From CAYRGQ01 sp964444885 (GTDB lineage Bacteria > Bacteroidota > Bacteroidia > Sphingobacteriales > Sphingobacteriaceae), in assembly GCA_964444885.1 (NCBI GenBank), contig CAYUIZ010000054.1, positions 1-20,152 of the forward strand: a stretch of DNA of 20,152 bases, written 5' to 3'. Numbering within the stretch: position 1 is the first letter of the stretch; each line of letters starts with the position of its first letter. Position numbers and translations under genes: made by a program. Of the stretch, positions 1 to 7,630 are shown one piece after another. The notes under the pieces were generated by a model. It was not told the DNA's origin. It searched no databases and was given only the letters and a program-made list of their open reading frames with translations.

Positions 1-205
1 AAAAGTGGCCCGCACGCGCCGACACCGGAAAGGCAGGAAACACGCGGCGACTATTGGTCAGGCATGGCCACCTACACCTTAGCGCGCGCATCATCGCCAA
101 GCTCACCCACCAGCGTCACCGTAGGCTCAGACGTGCCCTAGGTGCGCATACACAAGGACGGCGGCGTCATTAGCGAAGCGGAGAGCTGACGGCGGCGGGC
201 TGTAG
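1..205. other. GC-rich stretch without a confident gene
   Basis: GC-rich DNA that turns abruptly AT-rich near position 205. On the + strand one frame is open from the window edge to a stop at 139 and another to a stop near 168; neither translation resembles a family I recognise, and the minus strand is broken by stops. It could be the decayed or genuine 3' end of an upstream gene cut by the window edge, or non-coding. A 10-base direct repeat, GACGGCGGCG, occurs at 157-166 and 188-197. Confidence 0.4.
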
Positions 206-248
206 CAGATCTAATTAAGTTACACAAATTACAATACATTAAAATCTC

Positions 249-269
249 ATTACCTGATACTTAGGTAAT
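249..269. repeat. Perfect 7-bp inverted repeat upstream of hppA
   Basis: ATTACCT (249-255) and AGGTAAT (263-269) are exact reverse complements separated by 7 bases. The element lies about 50 bases upstream of the -33 box proposed for hppA, in AT-rich DNA, where a regulator site is plausible. No T-tract follows, so a terminator is unlikely. A role is inference only. Confidence 0.4.
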
Positions 270-316
270 ATAAGTTAAAGAAAAAGGATAGGACTAAAAT
301 TAAATGCGCAATTAAA

Positions 317-347
317 TTTGTTTTATGCGATAACCCTGCTATTTTTG
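317..347 (+). promoter_or_regulatory. Bacteroidota-type promoter for hppA
   Basis: TTTG at 317-320 and TATTTTTG at 340-347 match the phylum's -33 and -7 (TAnnTTTG) boxes with a 19-base spacer. Transcription would start near 354, giving a leader of about 65 nt before the ATG at 419. An overlapping TAAATTTG (313-320) also fits the -7 pattern but lacks a good -33 partner. Confidence 0.6.
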
Positions 348-418
348 ACATCCCCGCATGCCGGCTTCCAAATCGGCCGGGTCGTATACCATTTTTCAAC
401 AAAATATTGACTATTAGA

Positions 419-2680
419 ATGGAATTTTTACAAAACAACCTAATTTACATGATCCCTGTCCTAGGGCTTATCGGCATCATTGTGATGGCGGTCAAATCTG
501 CCTGGGTATCCAAGCAGGACGCCGGCGATGCGAATATGCAGTCCTTGGCCGGTCACATCGCGGCGGGCGCGATGGCCTTCCTCAAAGCGGAGTGGAAGGT
601 CCTCTCCTATTTTGTTGTTGTCGCGGCATTGTTGCTTGCGTGGTCGGGCACGCTGGTGGAAACATCCAGCTGGCTTATCTCGATTGCGTTCATCATTGGT
701 GCGGTTGTCTCCGCGCTTGCCGGTTATATCGGCATGAACGTGGCCACGAAGGCCAACGTCCGCACGACACAGGCCGCTCGCACGAGCCTGACCCAGGCGC
801 TGAAGGTCTCCTTCACTGGCGGAACGGTCATGGGCTTAGGGGTAGCGGGTCTTGCCGTGCTGGGCATGGGCGGACTATTTATCGTATTATACCAAATGTA
901 CGTGGTCAGCACGGGCGCGTCGGTTAACGGGGTCGAGATGGAAAAAGCCATCGAAGTGCTCGCCGGATTTTCCTTGGGTGCGGAGTCCATTGCGCTCTTT
1001 GCCCGGGTTGGCGGCGGCATCTACACCAAGGCTGCTGACGTGGGCGCCGACCTGGTGGGCAAAGTAGAGGCAGGCATCCCCGAGGATGACGTGCGGAACC
1101 CCGCCACCATTGCCGACAACGTGGGCGACAACGTGGGCGACGTGGCGGGCATGGGCGCGGACTTGTTCGGCTCCTATGTCGCAACGATCCTCGCGACCAT
1201 GGTATTGGGCCGCGAAGTCCTTTCCAACGACAACTTCGGGGGTATCGCTCCCATCCTGTTGCCGCTCCTGATTGCGGGCATCGGGCTGATTTTCTCGATC
1301 GTGGGTGCGGCGCTCGTTCGCGTCAAGAACGATAACGGGGACGTGCAAAAGGCCTTGAACATCGGCAACTGGTCGTCGATCATCCTGACGGCTATCGCTT
1401 GTTATTTTATCGTAGGCTGGCTCATGCCCGCACACGAGATGGTACTGCGCGGCGTGGCCTTCACGTCAATGGACGTTTTCTGGGCAATTGTCGTTGGCCT
1501 CATTGTCGGCGCACTGATGAGCATCGTCACGGAGTATTACACGGCCATCGGCAAGCGACCCGTCTCGTCGATTGTGAAGCAATCGTCGACCGGACATGCG
1601 ACTAATATCATTGGGGGCATATCCGTGGGCATGGAGTCCACGGCAATCCCCACGATCATTCTGGCTGGCGGCATCATCGCTTCTTATTCCTTTGCTGGCC
1701 TGTATGGCGTCGCCATCGCAGCGGCGGGCATGATGGCCACCACGGCTATGCAGTTGGCTATCGACGCCTTTGGCCCGATTGCGGACAACGCCGGAGGCAT
1801 CGCCGAAATGAGCGGCCTGCCCAAGGAAGTGCGCCAGCGCACGGACATCCTCGACGCCGTGGGCAACACCACCGCGGCCACGGGCAAAGGCTTTGCCATT
1901 GCCTCGGCAGCCCTGACGGCGTTGGCACTGTTCGCCGCTTTCGTTGGGATTGCGGGTATTGATGCCATTAACATTTACAAAGCACCGGTATTGGGAGCCT
2001 TGTTTGTAGGCGCGATGATTCCGTTCATATTCTCTTCCCTCGCCATCGCCGCCGTCGGGCGCGCAGCCATGGCCATGGTTGAAGAAGTACGTCGGCAGTT
2101 CCGGGAAATCCCCGGCATTATGGAATACAAAGCAACCCCCGAATACGACAAGTGCGTGGAGATCTCCACCAAGGCCTCCATCCGCGAGATGATCCTTCCC
2201 GGCGCCATTGCGCTGTTGGTTCCCATCGCTGTGGGCTTCGGATTCAAGGACGTGTTTGAAGCCACTTCCTCGGCCGAGATCTTAGGCGGCCTGTTGGCGG
2301 GCGTCACCGTTTCCGGCGTACTGCTGGGTATGTTCCAAAACAACGCCGGTGGCGCGTGGGACAACGCCAAGAAGTCGTTCGAAGCGGGTGTCGAAATCAA
2401 CGGCAAGATGGAATACAAAGGCTCGGACGCACACAAGGCATCGGTCACCGGTGACACAGTGGGCGATCCGTTCAAAGACACGTCGGGCCCGTCGATGAAC
2501 ATTTTGATCAAACTGATGTCCATCGTCTCCCTCATCATTGCGCCGCACATCAGCGTGGGTCCGGGCGGACATGGTGCGCAGCTTGAAGAAGTAACCGCTC
2601 CTGAACCCGTGGTGGTAGCCTACGAGGCGCCTCAGGGCAGCGAGCTGAACGAGTCAAACACGGTCGTGTATAACAATTAA
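419..2680 (+). CDS. hppA: Membrane-bound ion-pumping pyrophosphatase, K+-dependent type
   Basis: Integral membrane pyrophosphatase (753 aa) that hydrolyses PPi in the cytoplasm and pumps H+ and/or Na+ across the inner membrane. The sequence has many hydrophobic segments, as expected for this roughly 16-helix family. The PPi/Mg-binding segments are intact: DVGADLVGK from residue 207, the Asp-rich EDD and DNVGDNVGD stretch around 222-240, and GDTVGDPFKDTSGP near the C-terminus. The GNTTAATGKG motif (482-491) has Ala486 and Gly489, the pair found in K+-dependent enzymes; K+-independent ones have Lys and Thr. Gly251 in ADLFGSY lies where, as I recall, Na+-pumping relatives carry Glu, so H+ transport or a variant coupling site is possible. 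I chose ATG 419 (MEFLQNN) over an in-frame TTG at 407. Monocistronic, with its own promoter and terminator. Confidence 0.96.
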   Translation: MEFLQNNLIYMIPVLGLIGIIVMAVKSAWVSKQDAGDANMQSLAGHIAAGAMAFLKAEWKVLSYFVVVAALLLAWSGTLVETSSWLISIAFIIGAVVSALAGYIGMNVATKANVRTTQAARTSLTQALKVSFTGGTVMGLGVAGLAVLGMGGLFIVLYQMYVVSTGASVNGVEMEKAIEVLAGFSLGAESIALFARVGGGIYTKAADVGADLVGKVEAGIPEDDVRNPATIADNVGDNVGDVAGMGADLFGSYVATILATMVLGREVLSNDNFGGIAPILLPLLIAGIGLIFSIVGAALVRVKNDNGDVQKALNIGNWSSIILTAIACYFIVGWLMPAHEMVLRGVAFTSMDVFWAIVVGLIVGALMSIVTEYYTAIGKRPVSSIVKQSSTGHATNIIGGISVGMESTAIPTIILAGGIIASYSFAGLYGVAIAAAGMMATTAMQLAIDAFGPIADNAGGIAEMSGLPKEVRQRTDILDAVGNTTAATGKGFAIASAALTALALFAAFVGIAGIDAINIYKAPVLGALFVGAMIPFIFSSLAIAAVGRAAMAMVEEVRRQFREIPGIMEYKATPEYDKCVEISTKASIREMILPGAIALLVPIAVGFGFKDVFEATSSAEILGGLLAGVTVSGVLLGMFQNNAGGAWDNAKKSFEAGVEINGKMEYKGSDAHKASVTGDTVGDPFKDTSGPSMNILIKLMSIVSLIIAPHISVGPGGHGAQLEEVTAPEPVVVAYEAPQGSELNESNTVVYNN

Positions 2681-2705
2681 AATACACTTGACCGCCTAAC
2701 CCTTC

Positions 2706-2738
2706 AAAAACGGAGGCCCATCGATGGCCTCCGTTTTT
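2706..2738 (+). terminator. Rho-independent terminator of hppA
   Basis: A perfect 13-bp stem, AAAAACGGAGGCC (2706-2718) with GGCCTCCGTTTTT (2726-2738), closes a 7-base loop 25 bases after the hppA stop. It has a GC core with a T-tract. Confidence 0.93.
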
Positions 2739-2859
2739 GTTTCTGACGGACGCAAATCGCTGTTTCTATGGAAAATGCCTCCTCGACTGCTGTCTCCGCC
2801 TACGCTGAAACCCGTAGCCACGAGTCCTTCCCTGGGTCGTCCGCCCCTGCGATTTATTA

Positions 2860-2889
2860 TTTGTTTAATAATAAAAATTTGTAGGTTTG
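2860..2889 (+). promoter_or_regulatory. Promoter of the amino acid permease
   Basis: TTTG (2860-2863), an 18-base spacer and TAGGTTTG (2882-2889) match the Bacteroidota -33/-7 consensus. Transcription would start near 2896, leaving a leader of about 47 nt. The stretch 2739-2859 before it is non-coding, with nothing else recognisable. Confidence 0.7.
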
Positions 2890-2942
2890 GCAGCAGCAAC
2901 ACAATTAACCAAATATTAACTTCATACCGTAACAACGCACGT

Positions 2943-4448
2943 ATGTTATACAAAAAATCCATCGCCAGCTTGGTGGCGGAAGCCCGTCAAAGTGGGCAGG
3001 GAACACTAAAACGCACCCTGAGCAGTACCGGGCTGGTCGCGCTGGGCATTGGCGCCATTGTGGGCGCAGGCTTGTTTTCGCTAACAGGAATCGCTGCTGC
3101 CGAAAACGCGGGCCCAGCCGTTACAATATCGTTTATCGTAGCCGCACTGGGCTGTGCTTTCGCCGGATTGTGCTACGCCGAATTTGCCGCCATGATTCCC
3201 GTGGCGGGCAGTGCTTACACCTATTCGTACGCCACCATGGGCGAATTCATGGCATGGATCATTGGCTGGGACTTGGTGCTGGAATATGCGCTGGGCGCGG
3301 CTACCGTGGCGTCCAGCTGGTCGCAATATCTCAACCAATTGCTCCTCGAGTTTAACATACAGCTCCCGCACCACTTGATGCACGGACCTTGGGAAGGCGG
3401 CATTATTAACCTTCCGGCCATCCTCATCGTCTGCTTGCTATCCTTGTTGCTGATGCGCGGCACGCAGGAGTCATCCTTAGTCAACAATATCCTCGTGGTC
3501 GTTAAAGTTGCCGTCGTACTTATTTTTATCGCCCTGGGCTGGAGCTTCATCAACCCGGCTAACCACACACCCTTCATCCCCGTGAACGAGGGTGAACAGA
3601 TGCTAAAATCAGGTCAGATTGGTTTCTTCGACTTCTTCAAGAGTGATTATTTTGGTGAATACGGCATCAGCGGAATCATGCGCGGCGCAGGCGTCGTCTT
3701 CTTTGCCTTTATCGGATTCGATGCCGTGAGCACGGCTGCGCAGGAAGCTAAGAACCCCCAAAAGGGCATGCCCATTGGCATCATCGGTTCCTTGATCATC
3801 TGTACGATTTTATACGTGTTGTTTTCCCACGTGCTGACCGGGTTGGAGCACTACAGCGTGTTCGCCGGAGACGCCAAACCAGTAGCGACGGCCTTTGCCA
3901 AGACGGGTTATACCTTCCTCAACACGGCGCTAATCATCGCTATCCTTACGGGCTACACCTCCGTCATACTCGTGATGCTGCTCGGCCAAAGCCGGGTGTT
4001 CTACACGATGAGCCGGGATGGGCTGTTGCCTAAATTCTTTTCTGATCTATCGACGAAGCAGACGCCTTGGAAAACCAACTTGGTGTTCATGGTCTTTATC
4101 AGCATCTTCGCCGGATTCGTGCCTGTCGCCGATTTGGGACATATGGTCAGTATCGGCACCTTGTTTGCCTTCACGCTGGTATGCATCGGCATCCTGGTGC
4201 TCCGCAAAACCAACCCGGATGCACACCGCCCGTTCCGCACGCCATGGGTACCGCTGATTCCCATTTTGGGTATCGTGGTATGTATTGCCATGATGGCCTC
4301 CCTGCCGCTGGAGAGCTGGGAACGCCTGGCGGCATGGATGCTGTTAGGCACCGTGATCTACTTCGCCTACAGCAAACGCCACAGTAAGATCCGCAAGGCT
4401 ATTCGGGAAGCAAAGGAGAATGAAGGGAATACGCCTGCAGCGGAATAA
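2943..4448 (+). CDS. APC-superfamily amino acid permease
   Basis: Inner-membrane amino acid transporter of 501 aa, resembling the YfnA/cationic amino acid transporter branch of the APC superfamily. The first helix has the substrate-site signature GAIVGAGLF (37-45) after a polar N-terminus, followed by about 12 hydrophobic segments. The segment FFAFIGFDAVSTAAQEAKNPQ, in the middle of the protein, is the typical family helix and following loop. Substrate cannot be read from sequence; neutral or cationic amino acids are both possible. The frame is open back to 2724, but I start at ATG 2943 because upstream residues do not resemble the family and the promoter at 2860-2889 lies inside the extension. 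It is a single gene between two strong terminators. Confidence 0.9.
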   Translation: MLYKKSIASLVAEARQSGQGTLKRTLSSTGLVALGIGAIVGAGLFSLTGIAAAENAGPAVTISFIVAALGCAFAGLCYAEFAAMIPVAGSAYTYSYATMGEFMAWIIGWDLVLEYALGAATVASSWSQYLNQLLLEFNIQLPHHLMHGPWEGGIINLPAILIVCLLSLLLMRGTQESSLVNNILVVVKVAVVLIFIALGWSFINPANHTPFIPVNEGEQMLKSGQIGFFDFFKSDYFGEYGISGIMRGAGVVFFAFIGFDAVSTAAQEAKNPQKGMPIGIIGSLIICTILYVLFSHVLTGLEHYSVFAGDAKPVATAFAKTGYTFLNTALIIAILTGYTSVILVMLLGQSRVFYTMSRDGLLPKFFSDLSTKQTPWKTNLVFMVFISIFAGFVPVADLGHMVSIGTLFAFTLVCIGILVLRKTNPDAHRPFRTPWVPLIPILGIVVCIAMMASLPLESWERLAAWMLLGTVIYFAYSKRHSKIRKAIREAKENEGNTPAAE

Positions 4449-4476
4449 ATCCCGTTTGCGCGAATACCGATAACGC

Positions 4477-4513
4477 AAAAAGGGAGCTTTCTTTCGAGAA
4501 GGCTCCCTTTTTT
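4477..4513. terminator. Bidirectional terminator between the permease and the lipoprotein gene
   Basis: Stem AAAAAGGGAGC (4477-4487) with GCTCCCTTTTT (4502-4512), continued inward by TTTCT/AGAAG around a TTCG tetraloop (4493-4496). A-tract on one side and T-tract on the other let it act for both converging units: the rightward permease and the leftward gene ending at 4561. Confidence 0.93.
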
Positions 4514-4560
4514 AATACGTGCGCAACCGCTATGAAAAAGGCTGTTGCGAACACCCTTTC

Positions 4561-5004
4561 TTACTGCTTGTGCAAGGAAAAGCGTTCCTCGCGCTCGCCC
4601 GTAAACCGCTGCCCGTCCACGTCGAGGGGGATAAGCCGGTTTTCAGCTACATGAAACGAAACCTCCGCTTCGTGGAACGTAATCGTGTTCCGGTCGATCG
4701 ACCAGGCGCCGGTCATGACTTCGGGTTCGGTGCCTTCCCGCACATAACGAAACGTACTGTCGGCATTAATTTCGATCTCGGCGTTCACGCTTTCGCCTTC
4801 ACAATCGGCGCAGGGCAACAGGCCCGCATAGGTACCGAAATAGTCCAGTGCATTGGCCGCATGATGCCCGTCAATAACCGTTTCTTCGGTTGGCGCAACT
4901 TCCGTGCTGTCTGCGGTTGTTCCGTCACCTCCCGTATTTGCACAAGCCGCAAATAAAACCGTGCTCCCAAGCAGCAGCACGGCGTAAATCGTATTCTGTT
5001 TCAT
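4561..5004 (-). CDS. NlpE-like lipoprotein with CxxC motif
   Basis: A 147-aa lipoprotein. Residues 1-21 form a signal peptide ending in the lipobox LFAAC, so Cys21 would be lipidated. A low-complexity acidic linker (about 22-50) leads to FGTYAGLLPCADCEGE, which matches the start of the NlpE N-terminal domain; Cys65 and Cys68 form the CxxC. The rest looks like a small beta-rich fold. E. coli NlpE works in copper tolerance and envelope stress sensing at the outer membrane; whether this protein does either is inference. I start at ATG 5004; the longer in-frame ORF runs into the upstream TPR gene and would lose the signal peptide position. It lies 22 bases after the TPR gene, probably in one operon. 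No surface-export acidic motif follows the Cys. Confidence 0.85.
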   Translation of the reverse strand: MKQNTIYAVLLLGSTVLFAACANTGGDGTTADSTEVAPTEETVIDGHHAANALDYFGTYAGLLPCADCEGESVNAEIEINADSTFRYVREGTEPEVMTGAWSIDRNTITFHEAEVSFHVAENRLIPLDVDGQRFTGEREERFSLHKQ

Positions 5005-5026
5005 AATTATTGAGTGTTTGTGTGTT

Positions 5027-5359
5027 TTATTCGTCATCCTCATCCAAGCCGTTGGCCAGGCGCCAGGCACCCTGCAATTCGGACAGCGCGTGGCGGTCCC
5101 GCTTGGATTTTGCAATTTCCATGCCGCGTTCGTACACGTTAATCGCCTCATCCGATTGGCCCAGGGCTTCGTGCAGCTTCCCCAAGTGGTAATAGGTTCC
5201 CACGTAATCCGGATGCGAAACCGTCAGTTGCGCATAGCGGGAAAGTGCTTCCGTTGTGTCCCCCGCTTTTGCGTACTCCGACGCGATGGCATACAGCAAA
5301 AACGGATCGTTGGGGCTTTCATTCAGAAATTCGAATAATTGCTTGAGTCGTTCGGTCAT
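5027..5359 (-). CDS. Small tetratricopeptide-repeat protein
   Basis: A 110-aa, probably cytoplasmic protein without signal peptide or membrane helix. It contains two to three TPR-like helix pairs: DPFLLYAIASEYAKAGDTTEAL (roughly 18-39), YVGTYYHLGKLHEALGQSDEAI (52-73), then a helical tail. The end is acidic (LDEDDE). TPR units form protein-binding surfaces; the partner is unknown. It is the first gene of a leftward pair with the NlpE-like lipoprotein 22 bases downstream. I find no clear -7 box upstream; the nearest, TAATTTCG on the minus strand at 5427-5420, has one mismatch and no good -33. Confidence 0.8.
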   Translation of the reverse strand: MTERLKQLFEFLNESPNDPFLLYAIASEYAKAGDTTEALSRYAQLTVSHPDYVGTYYHLGKLHEALGQSDEAINVYERGMEIAKSKRDRHALSELQGAWRLANGLDEDDE

Positions 5360-5556
5360 GTTTGTTCTAATCGATGGCGTAGGATGCCCGGCCGAGTCCG
5401 TCGGTCCGGATAACGGATGCGAAATTACAACTAATCTACCAAAATACCGGCGGAAGCCGATCCGGCTGGATCGCCACGACCACTCGGAATCTCAACCCGG
5501 CAATCAAACGACAATAAATTGACAGGAAAGCGGTCAGAAATATGCAAATAAAATGG

Positions 5557-5564
5557 TAGGTTTG
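5557..5564 (+). promoter_or_regulatory. Candidate -7 box for etfBA
   Basis: TAGGTTTG matches TAnnTTTG exactly and is identical to the permease -7 box. No TTG lies at the expected -33 distance, so support is partial. Transcription from it would start near 5571, leaving a leader of about 100 nt. The rest of 5360-5668 shows no gene. Confidence 0.45.
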
Positions 5565-5668
5565 TCCAAATCGGCCCCGGGTTATCCAGCAATTCCTTGG
5601 CACGCAAAGGTCGGGTTACGGTGGCCCCAGCAAGAAAAATAGAAGTAGTAAACCAATATGATATCGCC

Positions 5669-6406
5669 ATGAATATATTAGTTTGTATAAGTAACGTGCC
5701 GGACACGACTTCCAAAATCACCTTCACGAATGACAACACGACGTTCAATGCAACAGGCGTGCAATTCATCATCAATCCGTACGACGAAATCGCGCTTTCC
5801 AAGGCCATTGACCTTGCGCAGGCTTCGGGCGGCAAAGTGACGGTTATCAACGTCGGCGAAGCCAGTACGGAAGCCACTATTCGCAAGGCCCTGGCAACGG
5901 GCGCCGACGAAGCCGTACGTGTGGACGCCGCGCCGCGCGACGCTTGGTTTGTCGCCCAGCAGATTGCCGCGCATGCCAAGACGCAAAGCTATGACCTGAT
6001 TCTTACCGGTAGCGAGTCAATCGATTACAACGGTGGCCAGGTAGCGGCCCTAGTCGGCGAGCTGCTGGCTATTCCGTCGGTTTCCACCGCCAAGAAAATC
6101 AGCGTCGAAAACAGCTCGGCCGTCGTCGAGCGGGAAATTGAGGGAGGCAAGGAAGTGTTGGAAGCGCCCCTACCCCTGATCATCGGGACGGCGGAAGGCG
6201 TAGCCGAACCCAAGATCCCGAACATGCGCGGGATCATGAGCGCGCGCACCAAGCCTTTGCAGGTTGTGCCTGCGGCGGATGTGGCCGAACTATCCAGGAT
6301 TGCCCACTACGAAACTCCAGCGCCGCGTGGCGCCGTGACAATGGTGGACGCCAACGATGTCAGCAAACTCGTCGACTTGCTGCACACCCAGGCCCGCGTG
6401 CTTTAG
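5669..6406 (+). CDS. etfB: Electron transfer flavoprotein beta subunit
   Basis: The 245-aa beta subunit (AMP-binding partner) of electron transfer flavoprotein, which takes electrons from acyl-CoA and related dehydrogenases and passes them towards the quinone pool. The start MNILVCISNVPDT is the family N-terminus. ALATGADEAVRV and the later DLILTGSESIDYNGGQVAAL stretch are typical of the ETF domain, and length fits bacterial EtfB. I start at ATG 5669; the in-frame extension to 5597 adds basic residues unlike the family. etfA follows 34 bases downstream, a normal arrangement. Likely electron donors encoded in this window include glutaryl-CoA dehydrogenase (14629-15804). Confidence 0.95.
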   Translation: MNILVCISNVPDTTSKITFTNDNTTFNATGVQFIINPYDEIALSKAIDLAQASGGKVTVINVGEASTEATIRKALATGADEAVRVDAAPRDAWFVAQQIAAHAKTQSYDLILTGSESIDYNGGQVAALVGELLAIPSVSTAKKISVENSSAVVEREIEGGKEVLEAPLPLIIGTAEGVAEPKIPNMRGIMSARTKPLQVVPAADVAELSRIAHYETPAPRGAVTMVDANDVSKLVDLLHTQARVL

Positions 6407-6440
6407 TCGTTTTCCCTTTTACCTTTTAATACGTTTTACC

Positions 6441-7415
6441 ATGTCAGTATTAGTATACGTTGAAAATACCGCAGGAACCTTTAAGAAATCCGTTTACGAG
6501 GTAGTCTCCTACGCCAAAGCCATCGCCGACCTCAGCGGCAGCGAGGTGGTGGCGCTTTCCATTGGCGACGTCAATCCGGATGCACTCGCTTCCTTAGGAA
6601 AGTATGGCGCGTCGAAGGTGCTCAATGCGTCCTCCGCGCAGCTCAAATCGTTCGTAAACCGGGCTTACGCGTCGGTAATCGCCGCCGCCTGCCAGCAAAC
6701 CGGTGCCGAGATTGTGGTGCTGTCCAATTCATTCAGCGGCAAAGGTCTGGCGCCCCGCGTGGCTGCCAAGCTGGAAGCCGGACTAGCCGACGGGGCCATC
6801 GAGCTTCCCCAACAAGACGGCGGCGTGTTTCGCGTCAAAAAGACGGCATTCTCGGGCAAGGCGTTTGCTACCGTCGAGTTGCTGTCCGATAAAAAAGTCA
6901 TTGCACTTAACCCGAACGCATTCGAACTACGCGAAATCGGCGGCACCGCCACGGTGGAAGATTTCGAACCGGCGCTTGGCGGTAACGACCTGGATACGGT
7001 GATCAAGGATGTCGTGCGTGCCACGGACAAGGTGTCCTTGCCTGATGCGGAAATCGTCGTTTCGGCTGGCCGCGGACTAAAAGGTCCGGAACACTGGGCG
7101 ATGATCGAAGAACTAGCCGAGGTGCTAGGCGCGGCCACGGCTTGCTCCAAGCCCGTGTCCGATGCAGGCTGGCGCCCACACTCCGAACACGTCGGCCAAA
7201 CCGGCATTACCGTTAGCCCCAATCTGTATATCGCGATTGGTATCTCCGGCGCAATCCAGCACCTAGCGGGCGTGAGTGCTTCAAAAACCATCGTGGTCAT
7301 CAATAAGGATCCGGAGGCTCCCTTTTTCAAGGTGGCAGATTTCGGCATCGTGGGCGACGCTTTTGACATTGTCCCCAAACTGACCGCGGCGATCAAGGCA
7401 CATCAAGGGAACTGA
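6441..7415 (+). CDS. etfA: Electron transfer flavoprotein alpha subunit
   Basis: The 324-aa FAD-carrying alpha subunit of electron transfer flavoprotein. The N-terminal ETF domain begins MSVLVYVENTAGTFKKSVYE. The C-terminal FAD domain, from about residue 205, has the conserved series SAGRGLKGPEHW, CSKPVSDAGWRPHSEHVGQ, GISGAIQHLAG and INKDPEAPFFKVADFGIVGD, so flavin binding looks intact. ATG 6441 gives the usual family start; the frame is open back into the end of etfB, but that part is not family-like. Cotranscription with etfB (34-base gap) is inferred. It functions as the cytoplasmic EtfAB heterodimer. Confidence 0.96.
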   Translation: MSVLVYVENTAGTFKKSVYEVVSYAKAIADLSGSEVVALSIGDVNPDALASLGKYGASKVLNASSAQLKSFVNRAYASVIAAACQQTGAEIVVLSNSFSGKGLAPRVAAKLEAGLADGAIELPQQDGGVFRVKKTAFSGKAFATVELLSDKKVIALNPNAFELREIGGTATVEDFEPALGGNDLDTVIKDVVRATDKVSLPDAEIVVSAGRGLKGPEHWAMIEELAEVLGAATACSKPVSDAGWRPHSEHVGQTGITVSPNLYIAIGISGAIQHLAGVSASKTIVVINKDPEAPFFKVADFGIVGDAFDIVPKLTAAIKAHQGN

Positions 7416-7420
7416 TAGCG

Positions 7421-7445
7421 TGCCGGGCTATCACCCAGCCCGGCA
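7421..7445 (+). terminator. Hairpin after etfA, possible terminator
   Basis: TGCCGGGCT (7421-7429) and AGCCCGGCA (7437-7445) form a perfect 9-bp GC-rich stem with a 7-base loop, 5 bases after the etfA stop. No T-tract follows, so it may be a weak terminator or a 3'-end stabilising structure. The stretch from 7446 to about 7540 holds nothing recognisable. Confidence 0.5.
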
Positions 7446-7544
7446 GACACAGCGGCCCTTCAACGGGATGCGGTGGAGCGAACCCGGCGTACTTCGCTGC
7501 GTACCGCGGCAAAAACGAGCTACCCCGTATTTATCGCATGGCTG

Positions 7545-7576
7545 TTTGATTTTTCATAAAAATGGTGTTACCTTTA
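7545..7576 (+). promoter_or_regulatory. Candidate promoter of the bifunctional nuclease gene
   Basis: TTTG (7545-7548), a 20-base spacer and TACCTTTA (7569-7576; one mismatch to TAnnTTTG) fit the phylum's promoter layout. The start would be near 7583, about 48 bases before the ATG. One arm of an inverted repeat abuts the -7 box. Confidence 0.5.
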
Positions 7577-7601
7577 TTCTAGGATATCGGGCAACACCAT
7601 T
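7561..7601. repeat. Perfect 9-bp inverted repeat across the promoter
   Basis: AATGGTGTT (7561-7569) and AACACCATT (7593-7601) are exact reverse complements with a 23-base spacer. Arm centres are 32 bp apart, about three helical turns, so both lie on the same DNA face, flanking the likely transcription start. This suggests an operator for a dimeric or looping regulator, but it is unproven. Confidence 0.5.
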
Positions 7602-7630
7602 CCTTTGATTTTCGTGAGGCGAAACCATTA

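Noticed and set aside
407..418. TTG start for hppA
   Set aside because: ATG at 419 gives the more usual start and family-like first helix; four extra residues add nothing.
1085..1160. Tandem-looking repeat of GACAACGTGGGC units inside hppA
   Set aside because: It encodes the conserved DNVGDNVGD pyrophosphate-binding motif, so protein constraint explains it.
2724..2942. In-frame N-terminal extension of the amino acid permease
   Set aside because: It overlaps the hppA terminator and the permease promoter, and APC proteins start near the sequence encoded from 2943.
4519..4956. + strand open frame of 145 codons opposite the NlpE-like gene
   Set aside because: Starts in the terminator region and opposes a lipoprotein gene with signal peptide, lipobox and CxxC.
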